64,000 bases of DNA from Methylorubrum extorquens (GTDB taxonomy: Bacteria > Pseudomonadota > Alphaproteobacteria > Rhizobiales > Beijerinckiaceae): NCBI RefSeq assembly GCF_024169925.1, contig NZ_JALJXF010000001.1, positions 4,532,001 to 4,596,000 of the forward strand, written 5' to 3'. Shown here in pieces: positions 11,444-21,976 of the stretch (position 1 is the first letter of the stretch; the number at the start of each line of letters is the position of its first letter). Both the position numbers and the translations under genes were made by a program. The notes under the pieces are model-generated. The model did not search any database, was not told the DNA's origin, and was given only the letters and a program-made list of their open reading frames with translations.

Positions 11444-11908
11444 CGTGAACCTGCGGTCGTGAGGTCGTCGCGAGCGGCATTTTTCGCGCCGCCGGCCTGC
11501 GTTGGGCGGGCTTATAGAGGTAAATATCCGCAGGCGCATCCGGTAGTGCCGGACCGGACAGTCAAGAGGTCGCCCGGTCCGGCTTTTTGGCCGGCCTTCA
11601 TCGTCGGCGCCCGCCGCCGCGGGCTCAAGCTCTCGCTCCGCTCAGGATCCAAATTTCTGAAAAGCCCGCTCCGCGCGGTACTTTTCGCCCCCGACAGGCG
11701 GTGCCATCGCTCTTCGTGCGACAGCCTCATCGACCCGCGGTCACGAGACCTCGCGACGATCACGGCCACGCTTGCCTTTGCCCGGAAGAGGTTCCACCTG
11801 TGTCGCGCTTCGCGGCACCTGCCGCATTCCCGACGAGCCCCGCGGGACGAAGCCGGACGGCGTACAGACCGGCCCGGCGGGGACGACGCCCAAGGAACGA
11901 CGCTTCCG
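11444..11908. other. Divergent intergenic region between secA and the PPIase gene
   Basis: No credible coding frame is seen in these 465 bases. Open frames here lack ribosome sites and domain-like composition. The stretch must hold the secA promoter (minus) and the PPIase promoter (plus). Its one clear element is the plus-strand terminator-like hairpin at 11548-11588. I could not identify convincing -35/-10 pairs. Confidence 0.6.
11548..11588 (+). terminator. Intrinsic-terminator-like hairpin with no gene in front
   Basis: Perfect 10-base arms GCCGGACCGG (11548-11557) and CCGGTCCGGC (11574-11583) with a 16-base loop are followed directly by five T residues. Orientation is plus, but no plus-strand gene ends nearby, so it may end an unannotated short transcript starting inside or beside the secA leader, or act as an attenuator for the PPIase transcript. 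Confidence 0.55.
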
Positions 11909-12829
11909 ATGCCGATTCCGTTCTCCCTCCGGCGCGCGAGCGCCCTCGCGCTGATGCTCACCCTGCCGGGCGCCGCCCTCGCGCAAGCGCCGGCGGCCCA
12001 GCCAGCGCCTGCGGGCCAGAAGACGCCCAGCGCGCCCGCTCCCGTCTCGGCGGCGGTCCCGCCGGAGACGGTGGTGGCGCGGGTCAACGGCCAGCCGGTC
12101 ACGGCGGCCGACCTCGCGATCGCGGGCGAGGATCCGGCGCTGTCGCTGCCGGGCGTCGATGAGGGGGCCAAGCAGAACCTGCTCGTCGATTACATGGTCG
12201 ATCTCAAGGTCGGCGCGCAGGCGGCCGAAGCCGCCAAGGTCGGCGAATCGCCGGAGTTCAAGCGCAAGCTCGCCTACTTCCGCGACAAGCTCCTGCTCGA
12301 CGACTACCTCGAGCGCGAGGCCAAGAAGGCGGTGACGCCCGAGGCCGCCAAGGCGCTCTACGAACAGACCGTGAAGTCGATGAAGCCCGAGGAGGAGGTG
12401 CGGGCCCGCCACATCCTCGTCGAGAGCGAGGACGAGGCGAAGAAGATCGCCGCGCGCATCAAGGGCGGCGAGGATTTCGCCAAGATCGCGGGCGAGGTCT
12501 CGAAGGACCCCGGCTCCAAGACCGAGGGCGGCGATCTCGGCTGGTTCACCCAGGAGCGGATGGTGAAGCCGTTTGCCGACGCCGCTTTCAAGATGACGCC
12601 GGGCCAGATCTCCGATCCGGTGAAGACCCAGTTCGGCTGGCATGTGCTGCGCGTCGAGGAGAAGCGGACGAAGCCGGTGCCGACCTTCGACGAGATGAAG
12701 GAGCAGATCGACCAGTACCTCACCCGCAAGGCGCAGCAGGACACGATCGTGAAGCTGCGCGAGGCGGCCAAGGTCGAGCGCGCCGGCAGCAGCGCCGCTC
12801 CTGCCGGGGGTGAAACCAAAAAGCCCTGA
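11909..12829 (+). CDS. Parvulin-type peptidyl-prolyl cis-trans isomerase, exported
   Basis: A 306-aa periplasmic folding factor of the PpiC/PrsA/SurA type. Residues 1-25 form a signal peptide (LRRASALALMLTLPGAALA). A Pro/Ala-rich linker and a SurA-like helical region (VVARVNGQPVTAADLAIA) follow, then the rotamase domain with RARHILVE, GGDLGWF, MVKPFADAAF and FGWHVLRVEEKR. ATG 11909 has AAGGAA eleven bases upstream. The same frame is open far upstream only because it lies antisense to secA. Together with divergent secA it would serve exported proteins. Confidence 0.92.
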   Translation: MPIPFSLRRASALALMLTLPGAALAQAPAAQPAPAGQKTPSAPAPVSAAVPPETVVARVNGQPVTAADLAIAGEDPALSLPGVDEGAKQNLLVDYMVDLKVGAQAAEAAKVGESPEFKRKLAYFRDKLLLDDYLEREAKKAVTPEAAKALYEQTVKSMKPEEEVRARHILVESEDEAKKIAARIKGGEDFAKIAGEVSKDPGSKTEGGDLGWFTQERMVKPFADAAFKMTPGQISDPVKTQFGWHVLRVEEKRTKPVPTFDEMKEQIDQYLTRKAQQDTIVKLREAAKVERAGSSAAPAGGETKKP

Positions 12830-12891
12830 GGGCATGAGGAGCAGCAGGCCGGCGTGCAGTTATGCGTCGGCCGCATGTCGGAGCTTAGGTA

Positions 12892-12905
12892 TCTGGTATA
12901 CCAGA
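12892..12905. promoter_or_regulatory. Perfect 14-bp palindrome, GntR-operator-like
   Basis: TCTGGTATACCAGA is fully self-complementary. Its core TGGTATACCA resembles operators bound by FadR/FCD-type GntR repressors. It lies 58 bases before the start of the 67-aa gene and after the PPIase gene. No GntR gene is present in the window, so the regulator would be encoded elsewhere. Confidence 0.45.
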
Positions 12906-12918
12906 ATCCAGAATGCGG

Positions 12919-12939
12919 TGCGATATAGGCTTTATCGCA
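12919..12939. repeat. Seven-base inverted repeat TGCGATA/TATCGCA
   Basis: Arms at 12919-12925 and 12933-12939 flank a seven-base spacer, 23 bases before the next ATG. It could be a second operator or a hairpin in the 5' leader of the small gene. No T-run follows, so it is not a typical terminator. Confidence 0.4.
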
Positions 12940-12962
12940 ACGCAGCAACGGACCTGCCCGCC

Positions 12963-13166
12963 ATGATCGCCCTCGTCGTTCTCGCCGCTGCCATCGCCAA
13001 CGTGATCTTCGTCGTGATGCTGGCCGAGCGTTTCGGTTCCGAGGGCGGCGCGCATGCCTCCGCCGGCGAAATGACCAGCCTCCGGGCCCCCGGCCGCACT
13101 CCGGCTGCCGCTGTCAGGCTGGCCAACGAGAACATCGCTGTCACCGCGACCAAGATCGCCGCCTGA
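12963..13166 (+). CDS. Small single-helix membrane protein of unknown function
   Basis: A 67-aa product with an N-terminal membrane helix (MIALVVLAAAIANVIFVVML) and an Ala/Gly-rich soluble tail ending LANENIAVTATKIAA. No family recognised. Support for a real gene comes from the coherent membrane segment, position directly between two palindromic sites and a strong terminator, and typical codon use. The ribosome site is weak. The frame is open upstream to 12810, but that part has no protein-like character. Confidence 0.6.
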   Translation: MIALVVLAAAIANVIFVVMLAERFGSEGGAHASAGEMTSLRAPGRTPAAAVRLANENIAVTATKIAA

Positions 13167-13191
13167 TAGCGTTTCCACTCCGGACGATCAG

Positions 13192-13231
13192 AACCGCCCC
13201 CGCGCCGTCCGGCCGGGGGCGGTTTCTTTTT
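13192..13231 (+). terminator. Strong intrinsic terminator
   Basis: Ten-base arms AACCGCCCCC (13192-13201) and GGGGGCGGTT (13215-13224) are followed by TCTTTTT. It closes the transcript of the 67-aa gene, 26 bases after its stop, and separates it from the TAXI-family gene. Confidence 0.9.
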
Positions 13232-13449
13232 GGGCGACCTACCCCCCTGATCGATCGTCTTGCCGGCTCGCCCGAGGGGCCGCGTGATCGCATTTTCTTC
13301 TCGCCACGTCGGGCTTCGAGCGACCGGCATGCGGATCGGACGTCCGGTCTTCCAGACTTTTGCCTCTGGGGTGCGCCGTAGTGGCACTTCTCGCGGTCTC
13401 GAGAATTGACGGCGCAGCTTTTCGTTTCCTTCCGCAAGGCGCGACGTCC

Positions 13450-14862
13450 ATGCCTGCCGTTCCAGCTTGGCTGATGCGCCGTGAGACGCTGCTCCTGGCC
13501 GCGACCCTGGCGATCGGGGCCAGCCTCGGTATCGCTTGGTACCTGCTGCAAGCGACTGTGCTCACAATCGCGGTCGCGCCCCGTGACGGCACCGAGCCGG
13601 AACTCATCAAGGCCTACGCCGACGCTCTCGATACGGGCCACGAGAACATCCGCCTGAAGATCGTGTCGTTCGATGATGTGCGCGAGAGCGCCGCCGCCTT
13701 GCAGGACGGGCGAGCCGATCTCGCGGTGGTCCGGCCCGACGTGCTCTTGCCGACCAACGGGCTGACGCTCGCCATCCTGCGGGACCAGGCGATGATCATC
13801 GCCTCGCCCTCCCAATCCGGTATCAAGAGCTTCCCGAAGCTCGCCGGAAAGCGGCTCGGTATCGCCGCACACCGCGATGCCGACTTCTCCCTCCTGAACA
13901 ACATCCTCGGCTATCACGGCCTTGCCCTCGACACGCAGCCAGCCGGCGGGCCGGTGCGCGAGGGCACGGTCCATCTCGTCCGGATCGACCAGGACGCCGT
14001 CGCCGCTGCCTTCAGGGACAAGCGCATCGACGCCTTCGTCAGCATCATCGCGTCCTCGGCCCCGAAGGCGCTGGCCCTGGTCGGCGCCGTGCGCTCGGTC
14101 GCCCGCAACGGCAAGGTCGAGTTCGTGGCGGTCGAGGATGACGGGGCGATCCTCGAGCGCTTCCCGCGGCTCCAGGCGGTGACGATCCCCGGCGGCCTGT
14201 TCGCGGGTGACCCGAAGCTGCCGTCCGATGACGTGAAGACCGTGGGGGCCTCCTACCGGCTGATGGCGCGCGCTTCCCTCGGTCGTGTCATCGCGGCCGA
14301 TGTCACACAGCAGCTGTTCGAGAAGCGCACCGCCGCAGCCGTGAAGACGGATGCCGCAGAGTACGTGCAGGCACCGGCCTACGACACGACGGCGGCAGCG
14401 ACGAGCGCACGCATTCCGATCCATCCCGGCGCGATCGACTACTACGAGCGCGAGCAGCACGGCTTCGTCGATCGCTACGGCGACACGCTCTATCTGCTGG
14501 GCGCCCTGGCCGGCGGCCTGTTCTCGGCACTGGCCTGGCTGCGCCAGCGCCTGTCCAGCCTGCGCCGCGAGCGGATCGACGAGATCATCGACCGCTTGCT
14601 GGAGGTGACCGAGCAGGCACGCGCGCTGACCGATCCGGCCGCCATCGAGGCGCTCAATGTCGAGGTCGACCGGCTCGCCACGGAGGCGGTGCGCTATGCC
14701 CGGGAACGGGAGCCGAACGACCGGACGATGGCCGCGGTCTCGATCGCCATCGACACGGCGAAGGCGACGATCGCCGACTGCAGGAACCTCGCGGCCCCTT
14801 CCGAAGATCGGGCTTCGCCTCGGATCCTCAGACCGGTTCGCAGGCATGGACCGGACGCCTGA
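13450..14862 (+). CDS. TAXI-family TRAP transporter solute-binding protein
   Basis: A 470-aa protein. A membrane anchor at about residues 12-34 (LLLAATLAIGASLGIAWYLL) is followed by a periplasmic binding fold with LTIAVAPRDGTEPELIKAYADAL, DGRADLAVVRPDV, KRLGIAAHRDADFSLLNNIL and DAFVSIIAS, the layout of TAXI/NMT1-type binding proteins. A second membrane helix lies near residues 345-365 (TLYLLGALAGGLFSALAWL) and a helical cytoplasmic tail follows. No TRAP membrane subunit is adjacent, so it may serve a remote transporter or act as a sensor. ATG 13450 directly precedes the membrane anchor; earlier in-frame codons reach 13360. Confidence 0.78.
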   Translation: MPAVPAWLMRRETLLLAATLAIGASLGIAWYLLQATVLTIAVAPRDGTEPELIKAYADALDTGHENIRLKIVSFDDVRESAAALQDGRADLAVVRPDVLLPTNGLTLAILRDQAMIIASPSQSGIKSFPKLAGKRLGIAAHRDADFSLLNNILGYHGLALDTQPAGGPVREGTVHLVRIDQDAVAAAFRDKRIDAFVSIIASSAPKALALVGAVRSVARNGKVEFVAVEDDGAILERFPRLQAVTIPGGLFAGDPKLPSDDVKTVGASYRLMARASLGRVIAADVTQQLFEKRTAAAVKTDAAEYVQAPAYDTTAAATSARIPIHPGAIDYYEREQHGFVDRYGDTLYLLGALAGGLFSALAWLRQRLSSLRRERIDEIIDRLLEVTEQARALTDPAAIEALNVEVDRLATEAVRYAREREPNDRTMAAVSIAIDTAKATIADCRNLAAPSEDRASPRILRPVRRHGPDA

Positions 14863-14885
14863 CGGGGCCGGGGACCGCAGTCATA

Positions 14886-15632
14886 TCAATTCCCACCCAG
14901 CCGCCAGTCGATCGGCGCGCGGCCCTGCGCTTCGAGCCACGCATTCGCCCGGTCGAACGGCCGCGAGCCCGGAAAGTCGCGGGCGCGGTTGAGCGGGGAG
15001 GGGTGGCCCGAGGCGATGATGCCGTGGTGGCGCGTGTCGATCAGCGCCTCGCGGGCGCGGGCCTGGGCGCCCCAGAGCAGGAACACCGCCGGCGCGTCGC
15101 GGGCCGAGACGGCTTTCACCGCCTCGTCGGTGAGCTGCGCCCAACCGAGCCGCAGATGCGCACCGGACTTGCCCGCTTCCACGGTGAGCGCCGAGTTGAG
15201 GAGCAGCACGCCGCGCTCCGCCCAGGGTGTCAGGTCGCCGGTGGAGAGGTCGGGCTTGGCGCCCTCGGGGGCGAGTTCCGCCAGGATCACCTTGAGCGAG
15301 GCCGGCAGGCGGCGTCCGCCGACATAGGAGAAGGCGAGCCCGTTGGCGTCGCCCGGTGTCGGATAAGGGTCCTGGCCGAGGATCACCGCCTTCACCGCGG
15401 GAAGGGGCGTCAGCGTCAGGGCCCGGAAGATCGCGGCGGGTTCCGGCAACACCGTCGCCCCGGCCGCGACGCGCGCATCGACCTTTTGCGCGACCCGGTC
15501 CGCCGCGCCTTCCTTGAAGAAGGGCAGGTCGAGCCAGGGGGAGCCGCTGGCGCGGAACGCTTCGAGCGCCGCTTCGACGGGCCCGGTCACGCGAGCTTCG
15601 GTCATCCCGTTTGCCGTGAAGAGGTCGGCCAT
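14886..15632 (-). CDS. ung: Uracil-DNA glycosylase, family 1
   Basis: The 248-aa base-excision enzyme that removes uracil from DNA. The catalytic water-activating motif is GQDPYPTPGDANGLAFS, where the usual H after Y is P, a variant I recall from other alphaproteobacteria. The Leu-intercalation/His motif is GHPSPLN. LLLNSALTVEAGKSGAH and the FLLWGAQA strand also match. Length is a little longer than in E. coli because of an N-terminal extension. Confidence 0.93.
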   Translation of the reverse strand: MADLFTANGMTEARVTGPVEAALEAFRASGSPWLDLPFFKEGAADRVAQKVDARVAAGATVLPEPAAIFRALTLTPLPAVKAVILGQDPYPTPGDANGLAFSYVGGRRLPASLKVILAELAPEGAKPDLSTGDLTPWAERGVLLLNSALTVEAGKSGAHLRLGWAQLTDEAVKAVSARDAPAVFLLWGAQARAREALIDTRHHGIIASGHPSPLNRARDFPGSRPFDRANAWLEAQGRAPIDWRLGGN

Positions 15633-15774
15633 GGAAAATTCCGCTCATCGTTAGGGAAAGGCTTCAGCCGAAGCCATCCAGCGGCGCGACCGTTCCGGAC
15701 GAACCGCGATCCTCGATCGCTTCGGCTCGCCCCGCGATGACGACGAGCGGGCGGGCAGGGCCGGGCGATCGGGT

Positions 15775-17274
15775 TCAGAGCACCCGAATCCGCCCGCCGG
15801 TTTCGGCCGGCAGCGGCGCGCGGGCGCGGATATAGGCCATCACCTCGTTGGCGAGGAGCCTGCCGTCGGTGCCGCCGATCAGGACGCGGCCCTTGGCCAG
15901 CATCCCGTAATCGTTGCCGCCGCGCAGCATGAAGTCGTTGGCCGCCACGCGGTAGGTGCGGGCGTCGTCGAGGGGTGCGCCGTCGACCATCGCGGCCACG
16001 ACGCGTCGGCCGGGCGGCGCATTCGGGTCGAGCGTCACCACCATTCCGGAGAGTTGCAGGAACCGGCCCGAGGCGCGGCCGAGATCGCGAAACCCGTTCT
16101 CCAGGGCCTCGCGCAGGGTCGCCCCGTCGATCGCCACGAGCACGGTGGTGTTGCCGAAGGGGAGTTCGCTGAGGATGTCGCGCCGGGTGAGCACCGTGCC
16201 GGCCGGGTAGAGCCGGTCGCCGCGGATGCCGCCGCCGTTCATCAGGCCGATCTCGGCGCCGGTGCCCGCCCGCACCGCGTCGGCGACGAGATCGCCGAAG
16301 CTCGCCTCCCGCACCCGCACCGAGGCGATCCGGCTGTCGAGCGCGCCCTGCGTCGTGCCGATCACGACGTCGAGTTCCCGCGATAGCTCGCCCCCGAGCC
16401 GGCGCACGACGGCGAGCGTTTCCGGATCGGGCGTCACATCGGCGGTGTCGTGGATGCGGAAGGCGGCACGCCAGCGCACGGGCCCGTCGCCTGTCCCCGT
16501 GACGAAGACATCGACCGCGGTGACGTAATGCGCGTCGTGGCTCGACTCGACCATCACCGCCTGCCCGTCGTCGCGCACGACGAGGTCGTGGTCGTGGCCC
16601 GAAAGCAGGATATCGACGAGGCGCGCCCGCACGATCGCGTCGTCGGTCACTCGCGCGGTGTGGGCGATCCCGACGATCATCTGAGCACCCGCCTTGCGCA
16701 GGGCGTCCGCCTCGCGCGCCAGGGTCTCGATCTCGGGGCCGAAGCGCAGGTTGCCGGATTGCGACTTTTCCGGCGTCGCCTGCAGGGCGATGCCGACGAG
16801 GCCGAGGCGGACGCCGCCGAGTTCGATCAGCCGCGTATCCTCGATGCCGGGCAGCTTTTCGCCCTCGGACCCGCGCAGGTTGGCGGCCAGGAACGGGAAG
16901 CGGGCCTCCCTCCGGCGCTCGGCGAACACCGCGGGGCCGAAATCGAACTCGTGGTTGCCCGGCACGAACACGTCGGGCGGCGCCAAGTTCAGAAGTTCGA
17001 CGATATGCGCGCCCCGGTCGAAGCCGGACATCAGCGAAGGCGAGAAGCTGTCGCCGGCATGGGCGTAGAGCAGCGGCACGCCGCGGGCGCGCTCGGCCTT
17101 CACCACCGCGTTGAGCCGGGCAAAGCCGCCGCGCCCCTCCGCCTCGTCCATCGCGTAGATGTCGTTGACGAGGAGCAGGGTGAAGGTCGGCGTGCCGGCG
17201 AGCGCTGCACCGGTGCCGGCTGCGAGGAGACCGGCGCCGAGCCCGGCGACGGTCTCGCGGCGGCTCGGGCGCAT
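15775..17274 (-). CDS. 5'-nucleotidase-like bifunctional metallophosphatase, Tat-exported
   Basis: A 499-aa calcineurin-like phosphoesterase with a C-terminal 5'-nucleotidase domain, predicted to act on nucleotides in the periplasm. The start MRPSRRETVAGLGAGLLA has an RR pair and a weakly hydrophobic stretch, typical of a Tat signal. Metal motifs are GNHEFDFG, GIAHT and GHDHD. The first motif reads LLLVNDIYAMDE, where most relatives have a His two residues after the Asp; Tyr stands here. The C-terminal domain shows LMNGGGIRGDR, LPFGNTTV and GGNDYGML. ATG 17272-17274 lies seven bases after the stop of the methyltransferase gene, so both are likely co-transcribed. Confidence 0.88.
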   Translation of the reverse strand: MRPSRRETVAGLGAGLLAAGTGAALAGTPTFTLLLVNDIYAMDEAEGRGGFARLNAVVKAERARGVPLLYAHAGDSFSPSLMSGFDRGAHIVELLNLAPPDVFVPGNHEFDFGPAVFAERRREARFPFLAANLRGSEGEKLPGIEDTRLIELGGVRLGLVGIALQATPEKSQSGNLRFGPEIETLAREADALRKAGAQMIVGIAHTARVTDDAIVRARLVDILLSGHDHDLVVRDDGQAVMVESSHDAHYVTAVDVFVTGTGDGPVRWRAAFRIHDTADVTPDPETLAVVRRLGGELSRELDVVIGTTQGALDSRIASVRVREASFGDLVADAVRAGTGAEIGLMNGGGIRGDRLYPAGTVLTRRDILSELPFGNTTVLVAIDGATLREALENGFRDLGRASGRFLQLSGMVVTLDPNAPPGRRVVAAMVDGAPLDDARTYRVAANDFMLRGGNDYGMLAKGRVLIGGTDGRLLANEVMAYIRARAPLPAETGGRIRVL

Positions 17275-17281
17275 CACCGGC

Positions 17282-18253
17282 TCAGCGCTTGGTGAGCCCG
17301 TCCTTGGCCATCCCGTCCCGCACCGCCTTGGCGTTGCGCCGCAGCGCCGGCCAGATCCAGGCACCCGAGGCGAAGTAGAGCCCCGCCGACATCGGCTTCA
17401 GATCAACAGCGAGCCGGTCGGCGAGGCCGGGATTCGTCAGCGGCACGGCGGGCGCATCGGTCTTGCGGTAGACCACCGTGGTGTCCTCGCGCCAGTACTC
17501 GGTATGCGGCACGAGGCCGGCGCGGCGGGCCAGGAGATCGAAGGTCTCGCGCACGTAGCCGTGGACGTGGGCGAAGTGGAAGCGCTCGTGCGGCGGCTTG
17601 CCGGTGGCGGCCATGTTCGGCACCGCCGCGTAGAGGATACCGTCGGGCTTCAGCCAGCCGGCCAGCCGCTCCATCGTCTCGGCCGGGTTGCGCAGGTGCT
17701 CGAGCACGTGGTGCGTGGAGATCACGTCGAAATGGCCGGTGGGGAAGCGGTTCGGGTCCTCGGCCTCGTCGAGCACCTCGACGCCGTGATGCGTCCGGGC
17801 AAAGGTCGCGTAGTCGCGGCCGGGCTCGACGCCGATCACCTCGCAGCCGCGCCGTTTGGCCTCCGCCAGGAACTCGCCCGAGCCTGAGCCGAAATCGAGC
17901 AGCTGCGCGCCGGCTTTAAGCTTCGGCGCCAGCAGGTCGGCGCGGAACGTCGCCTCGCGGGCCGAGCGGTTCAGGTGGTGACGCGGCGGCCCGCCCGCGA
18001 AGGCGAGCTGGTAATCAGCGCGGTAGGCGGTCGAATAATATTCGGCCAGCTCGTCCGGCGTCGGCATCGGGTCGGTGCGGATCAGGCCGCATTGCGTGCA
18101 GGCGATCGAGCGCAGCGTCTTGAGCCGCCGGTCGGTCTCGGCCACGGTGACGGCGTCGCGGCATCCGCACAGGTTGCACGCGGCCGGCGCCCCCTCGTAG
18201 GGATAGCCGGTGAACGGCACGAAGTGCTTCAGGAAGTAGCGGGGGGACGGCAT
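17282..18253 (-). CDS. Class I SAM-dependent methyltransferase with zinc-finger N-terminus
   Basis: A 323-aa protein. Residues about 22-60 hold two Cys pairs (CNLCGC and CTQCGL), a zinc-binding N-terminal domain. The SAM fold follows: LLDFGSGSGEFLAEA (motif I), EVIGVEPG, HFDVISTHHVLEHLRNP and LKPDGILYAAVPN. This arrangement is common in methyltransferases acting on sugars or secondary metabolites, but the substrate cannot be told. It is the first gene of a pair with the metallophosphatase and divergent from hemH. Confidence 0.85.
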   Translation of the reverse strand: MPSPRYFLKHFVPFTGYPYEGAPAACNLCGCRDAVTVAETDRRLKTLRSIACTQCGLIRTDPMPTPDELAEYYSTAYRADYQLAFAGGPPRHHLNRSAREATFRADLLAPKLKAGAQLLDFGSGSGEFLAEAKRRGCEVIGVEPGRDYATFARTHHGVEVLDEAEDPNRFPTGHFDVISTHHVLEHLRNPAETMERLAGWLKPDGILYAAVPNMAATGKPPHERFHFAHVHGYVRETFDLLARRAGLVPHTEYWREDTTVVYRKTDAPAVPLTNPGLADRLAVDLKPMSAGLYFASGAWIWPALRRNAKAVRDGMAKDGLTKR

Positions 18254-18445
18254 GTCGCGCTGGCCTCCGGAGCGATTTCGGGCAAAGGGTTTGCCAAGAT
18301 ACGGACCAAGCTCTTCGGCGAGAGACTTCTCTTTCCGGAGAGTCTTGGCCTTGAAAAGCCGCCTGCTCTAGATCGAACGGCCGGTCCGCACAACCGGATC
18401 GCTTGCCGCATTGAGGGAGGCGGGGAGCCCGTGACCGGAAACCCG

Positions 18446-19516
18446 ATGAACGAACGCGTCGAACCTCAAACCCTCTTGCGCGATCCCGTGCCGGTTGCGC
18501 CCACCGCCCTGCCGCCCGACCACCCGGCGGTGCGGACCGGCCGCGTCGGCGTGCTCTTGATGAATCTCGGCACTCCCGAGGGCACGAGCTACTGGCCGAT
18601 GCGCCGCTATCTCAAGGAGTTCCTCTCCGACCGCCGGGTGATCGAGGTGCCGCGGCTGATCTGGTGGCCGTTGCTCAATCTCATCATCCTGACCAAGCGG
18701 CCGGGGCCGAAGGGGCGCGACTACGCCAGCATCTGGAACAACGAGCGCGACGAGGGTCCGCTCAAGACGATCACCCGCGGCCAGTGCGAGAAGCTCCAGG
18801 CGGCGATGGGCGATTCCGTCGTGGTCGATTGGGCGATGCGCTACGGCAAGCCGGAGGTGTCCCTGCGCATCCAGGCGCTGCTCGACCAGGGCTGCGACCG
18901 CATCCTGCTGGTGCCGCTCTATCCGCAATACGCAGCGGCGACCTCGGCGACCGCCTGCGATCAGGCCTTCAAGGCGCTGATGCAAATGCGCTGGCAGCCG
19001 ACCGTACGGGTCTCCCCGCCCTACCACGACGATCCGGTCTATATCGAAGCCATGGCCCAATCGATCCGCGAGGGGCTGGCCAAGCTCGATTTCGAGCCGG
19101 AGGTGATCCTCACCTCGTTCCACGGCGTGCCCAAGAGCTACCTGCTCAAGGGCGACCCCTACCATTGCCAGTGCCTCAAGACCGGCCGGCTGATCCGGGA
19201 AGCGATGGGCTATTCGCCCGAGCGGATGCGGGTGACCTTCCAGTCGCGCTTCGGCAACGAGGAATGGCTCAAGCCCTATACCGACGAGACCGTGCAGGCG
19301 CTGGCCAAGTCCGGCGTGAAGCGCATGGCGATCGTGGCGCCGGGCTTCACCGCCGACTGCCTGGAGACGCTGGAGGAACTCGACGGCGAGAACCGCCACT
19401 ATTTCGAGGAGAACGGCGGCGAGAAATACGCCTTCATTCCCTGCCTCAACGACTCCGACCTCGGCATGCGGGTGATCGAGAACGTAGTGCGCCGGGAATT
19501 GCAGGGCTGGATCTGA
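18446..19516 (+). CDS. hemH: Ferrochelatase
   Basis: HemH inserts ferrous iron into protoporphyrin IX, the last step of protohaem synthesis. The 356-aa protein shows GVLLMNLGTPEG, LVPLYPQYAAATSATA, the catalytic-His segment LTSFHGVPKSYLLKGDPY, FQSRFG, and APGFTADCLETLEEL. ATG 18446 has GGAAA five bases upstream. A GTG at 18431, just after a GGGGAG, would add five residues. The gene precedes the ATP synthase operon with a gap of 258 bases. Confidence 0.95.
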   Translation: MNERVEPQTLLRDPVPVAPTALPPDHPAVRTGRVGVLLMNLGTPEGTSYWPMRRYLKEFLSDRRVIEVPRLIWWPLLNLIILTKRPGPKGRDYASIWNNERDEGPLKTITRGQCEKLQAAMGDSVVVDWAMRYGKPEVSLRIQALLDQGCDRILLVPLYPQYAAATSATACDQAFKALMQMRWQPTVRVSPPYHDDPVYIEAMAQSIREGLAKLDFEPEVILTSFHGVPKSYLLKGDPYHCQCLKTGRLIREAMGYSPERMRVTFQSRFGNEEWLKPYTDETVQALAKSGVKRMAIVAPGFTADCLETLEELDGENRHYFEENGGEKYAFIPCLNDSDLGMRVIENVVRRELQGWI

Positions 19517-19774
19517 CCGGGCGCGACGAACGCCGCGCAGGGTCCGTCGTGATCCGGCGCGGCGGTTCGCCATGCCGCTGACGCGCTCAACCATGGCCCT
19601 AACGTTGCCTTGCGCCCCCTCGGAACGCATGCTAGGCGACAGCCGCGCCGCGGGGAGACCGATCAAGGCCTTCCGAGCCCGGTGCAATTCCAATCCCCAC
19701 GGGTCTCACGCTCTCGCCGTCAAGGCGAGTTCGAGCATGAGGGGCCGGCGGGCAAGGACAAGAGAGAGCGACGG

Positions 19775-20344
19775 GTGGCGCAGAACGGTTCCGAGGGTCC
19801 CCTGTTGGCCGGTGTGGCGGGCCGCTACGCGTTGGCCCTGTACGAACTGGCTCACGATCAGGGTCAGGTCGATGACGTCGCGAAGAACCTCGATGCGTTC
19901 GACGCGCTCTATCGCGAGAGCGACGACCTGCGCCGCCTCGTGCGGAGCCCGGCCTACTCGGCAGCGGAGCAGACGGCTGCCATGGGCGCCCTGCTCGATC
20001 GGGCGGAAATCTCGGGTCTGGCCGCCAACTTCATCAAGCTCGCGGCCGCCAACCGCCGCCTCTTCGCCCTGCCGGGCATGATCCGCGCCTATCGCGAGAA
20101 GGTGCGTGAGTCCAAGGGCATCATCCGCGCCGAGGTCCGCGTCGCCGAGAAACCCTCCGATGCCGTGATCGAGGACATCAAGGCCTCGCTGCGCGACGTC
20201 GCCAAGAGCGAGATCGATCTCGATCTCCACATCGACCCGAGCCTGATCGGCGGCATCGTCGTCAAGATGGGCTCGCGCATGGTCGACGCCTCGCTCCGGA
20301 CCAAGCTCAACAGCATCCGCCTCGCCATGCGGGAAGCCCGCTGA
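19775..20344 (+). CDS. atpH: ATP synthase F1 subunit delta
   Basis: The 189-aa stator subunit linking F1 to the Fo b subunits. Motifs are AGRYALALYELA at the N-terminus, FIKLAAANRRLFALPGMI, and the C-terminal DPSLIGGIVVKMGSRMVDASLRTKL. GTG 19775 is chosen because GAGAGAG stands just upstream and the homologous part begins a few residues later. It opens the atpHAGDC operon; Fo genes are not nearby, as usual in alphaproteobacteria. Confidence 0.95.
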   Translation: MAQNGSEGPLLAGVAGRYALALYELAHDQGQVDDVAKNLDAFDALYRESDDLRRLVRSPAYSAAEQTAAMGALLDRAEISGLAANFIKLAAANRRLFALPGMIRAYREKVRESKGIIRAEVRVAEKPSDAVIEDIKASLRDVAKSEIDLDLHIDPSLIGGIVVKMGSRMVDASLRTKLNSIRLAMREAR

Positions 20345-20417
20345 GCGGTCTGACAAGACCCTCGCGAACCTCCCGACAGCCGAACAGACAGCCCCAGACT
20401 TTTAAAGAGGCCCGACG

Positions 20418-21947
<1,530 letters not shown>

Positions 21948-21976
21948 TAAACGCCGTTCGCCCGACGAACGCACAC

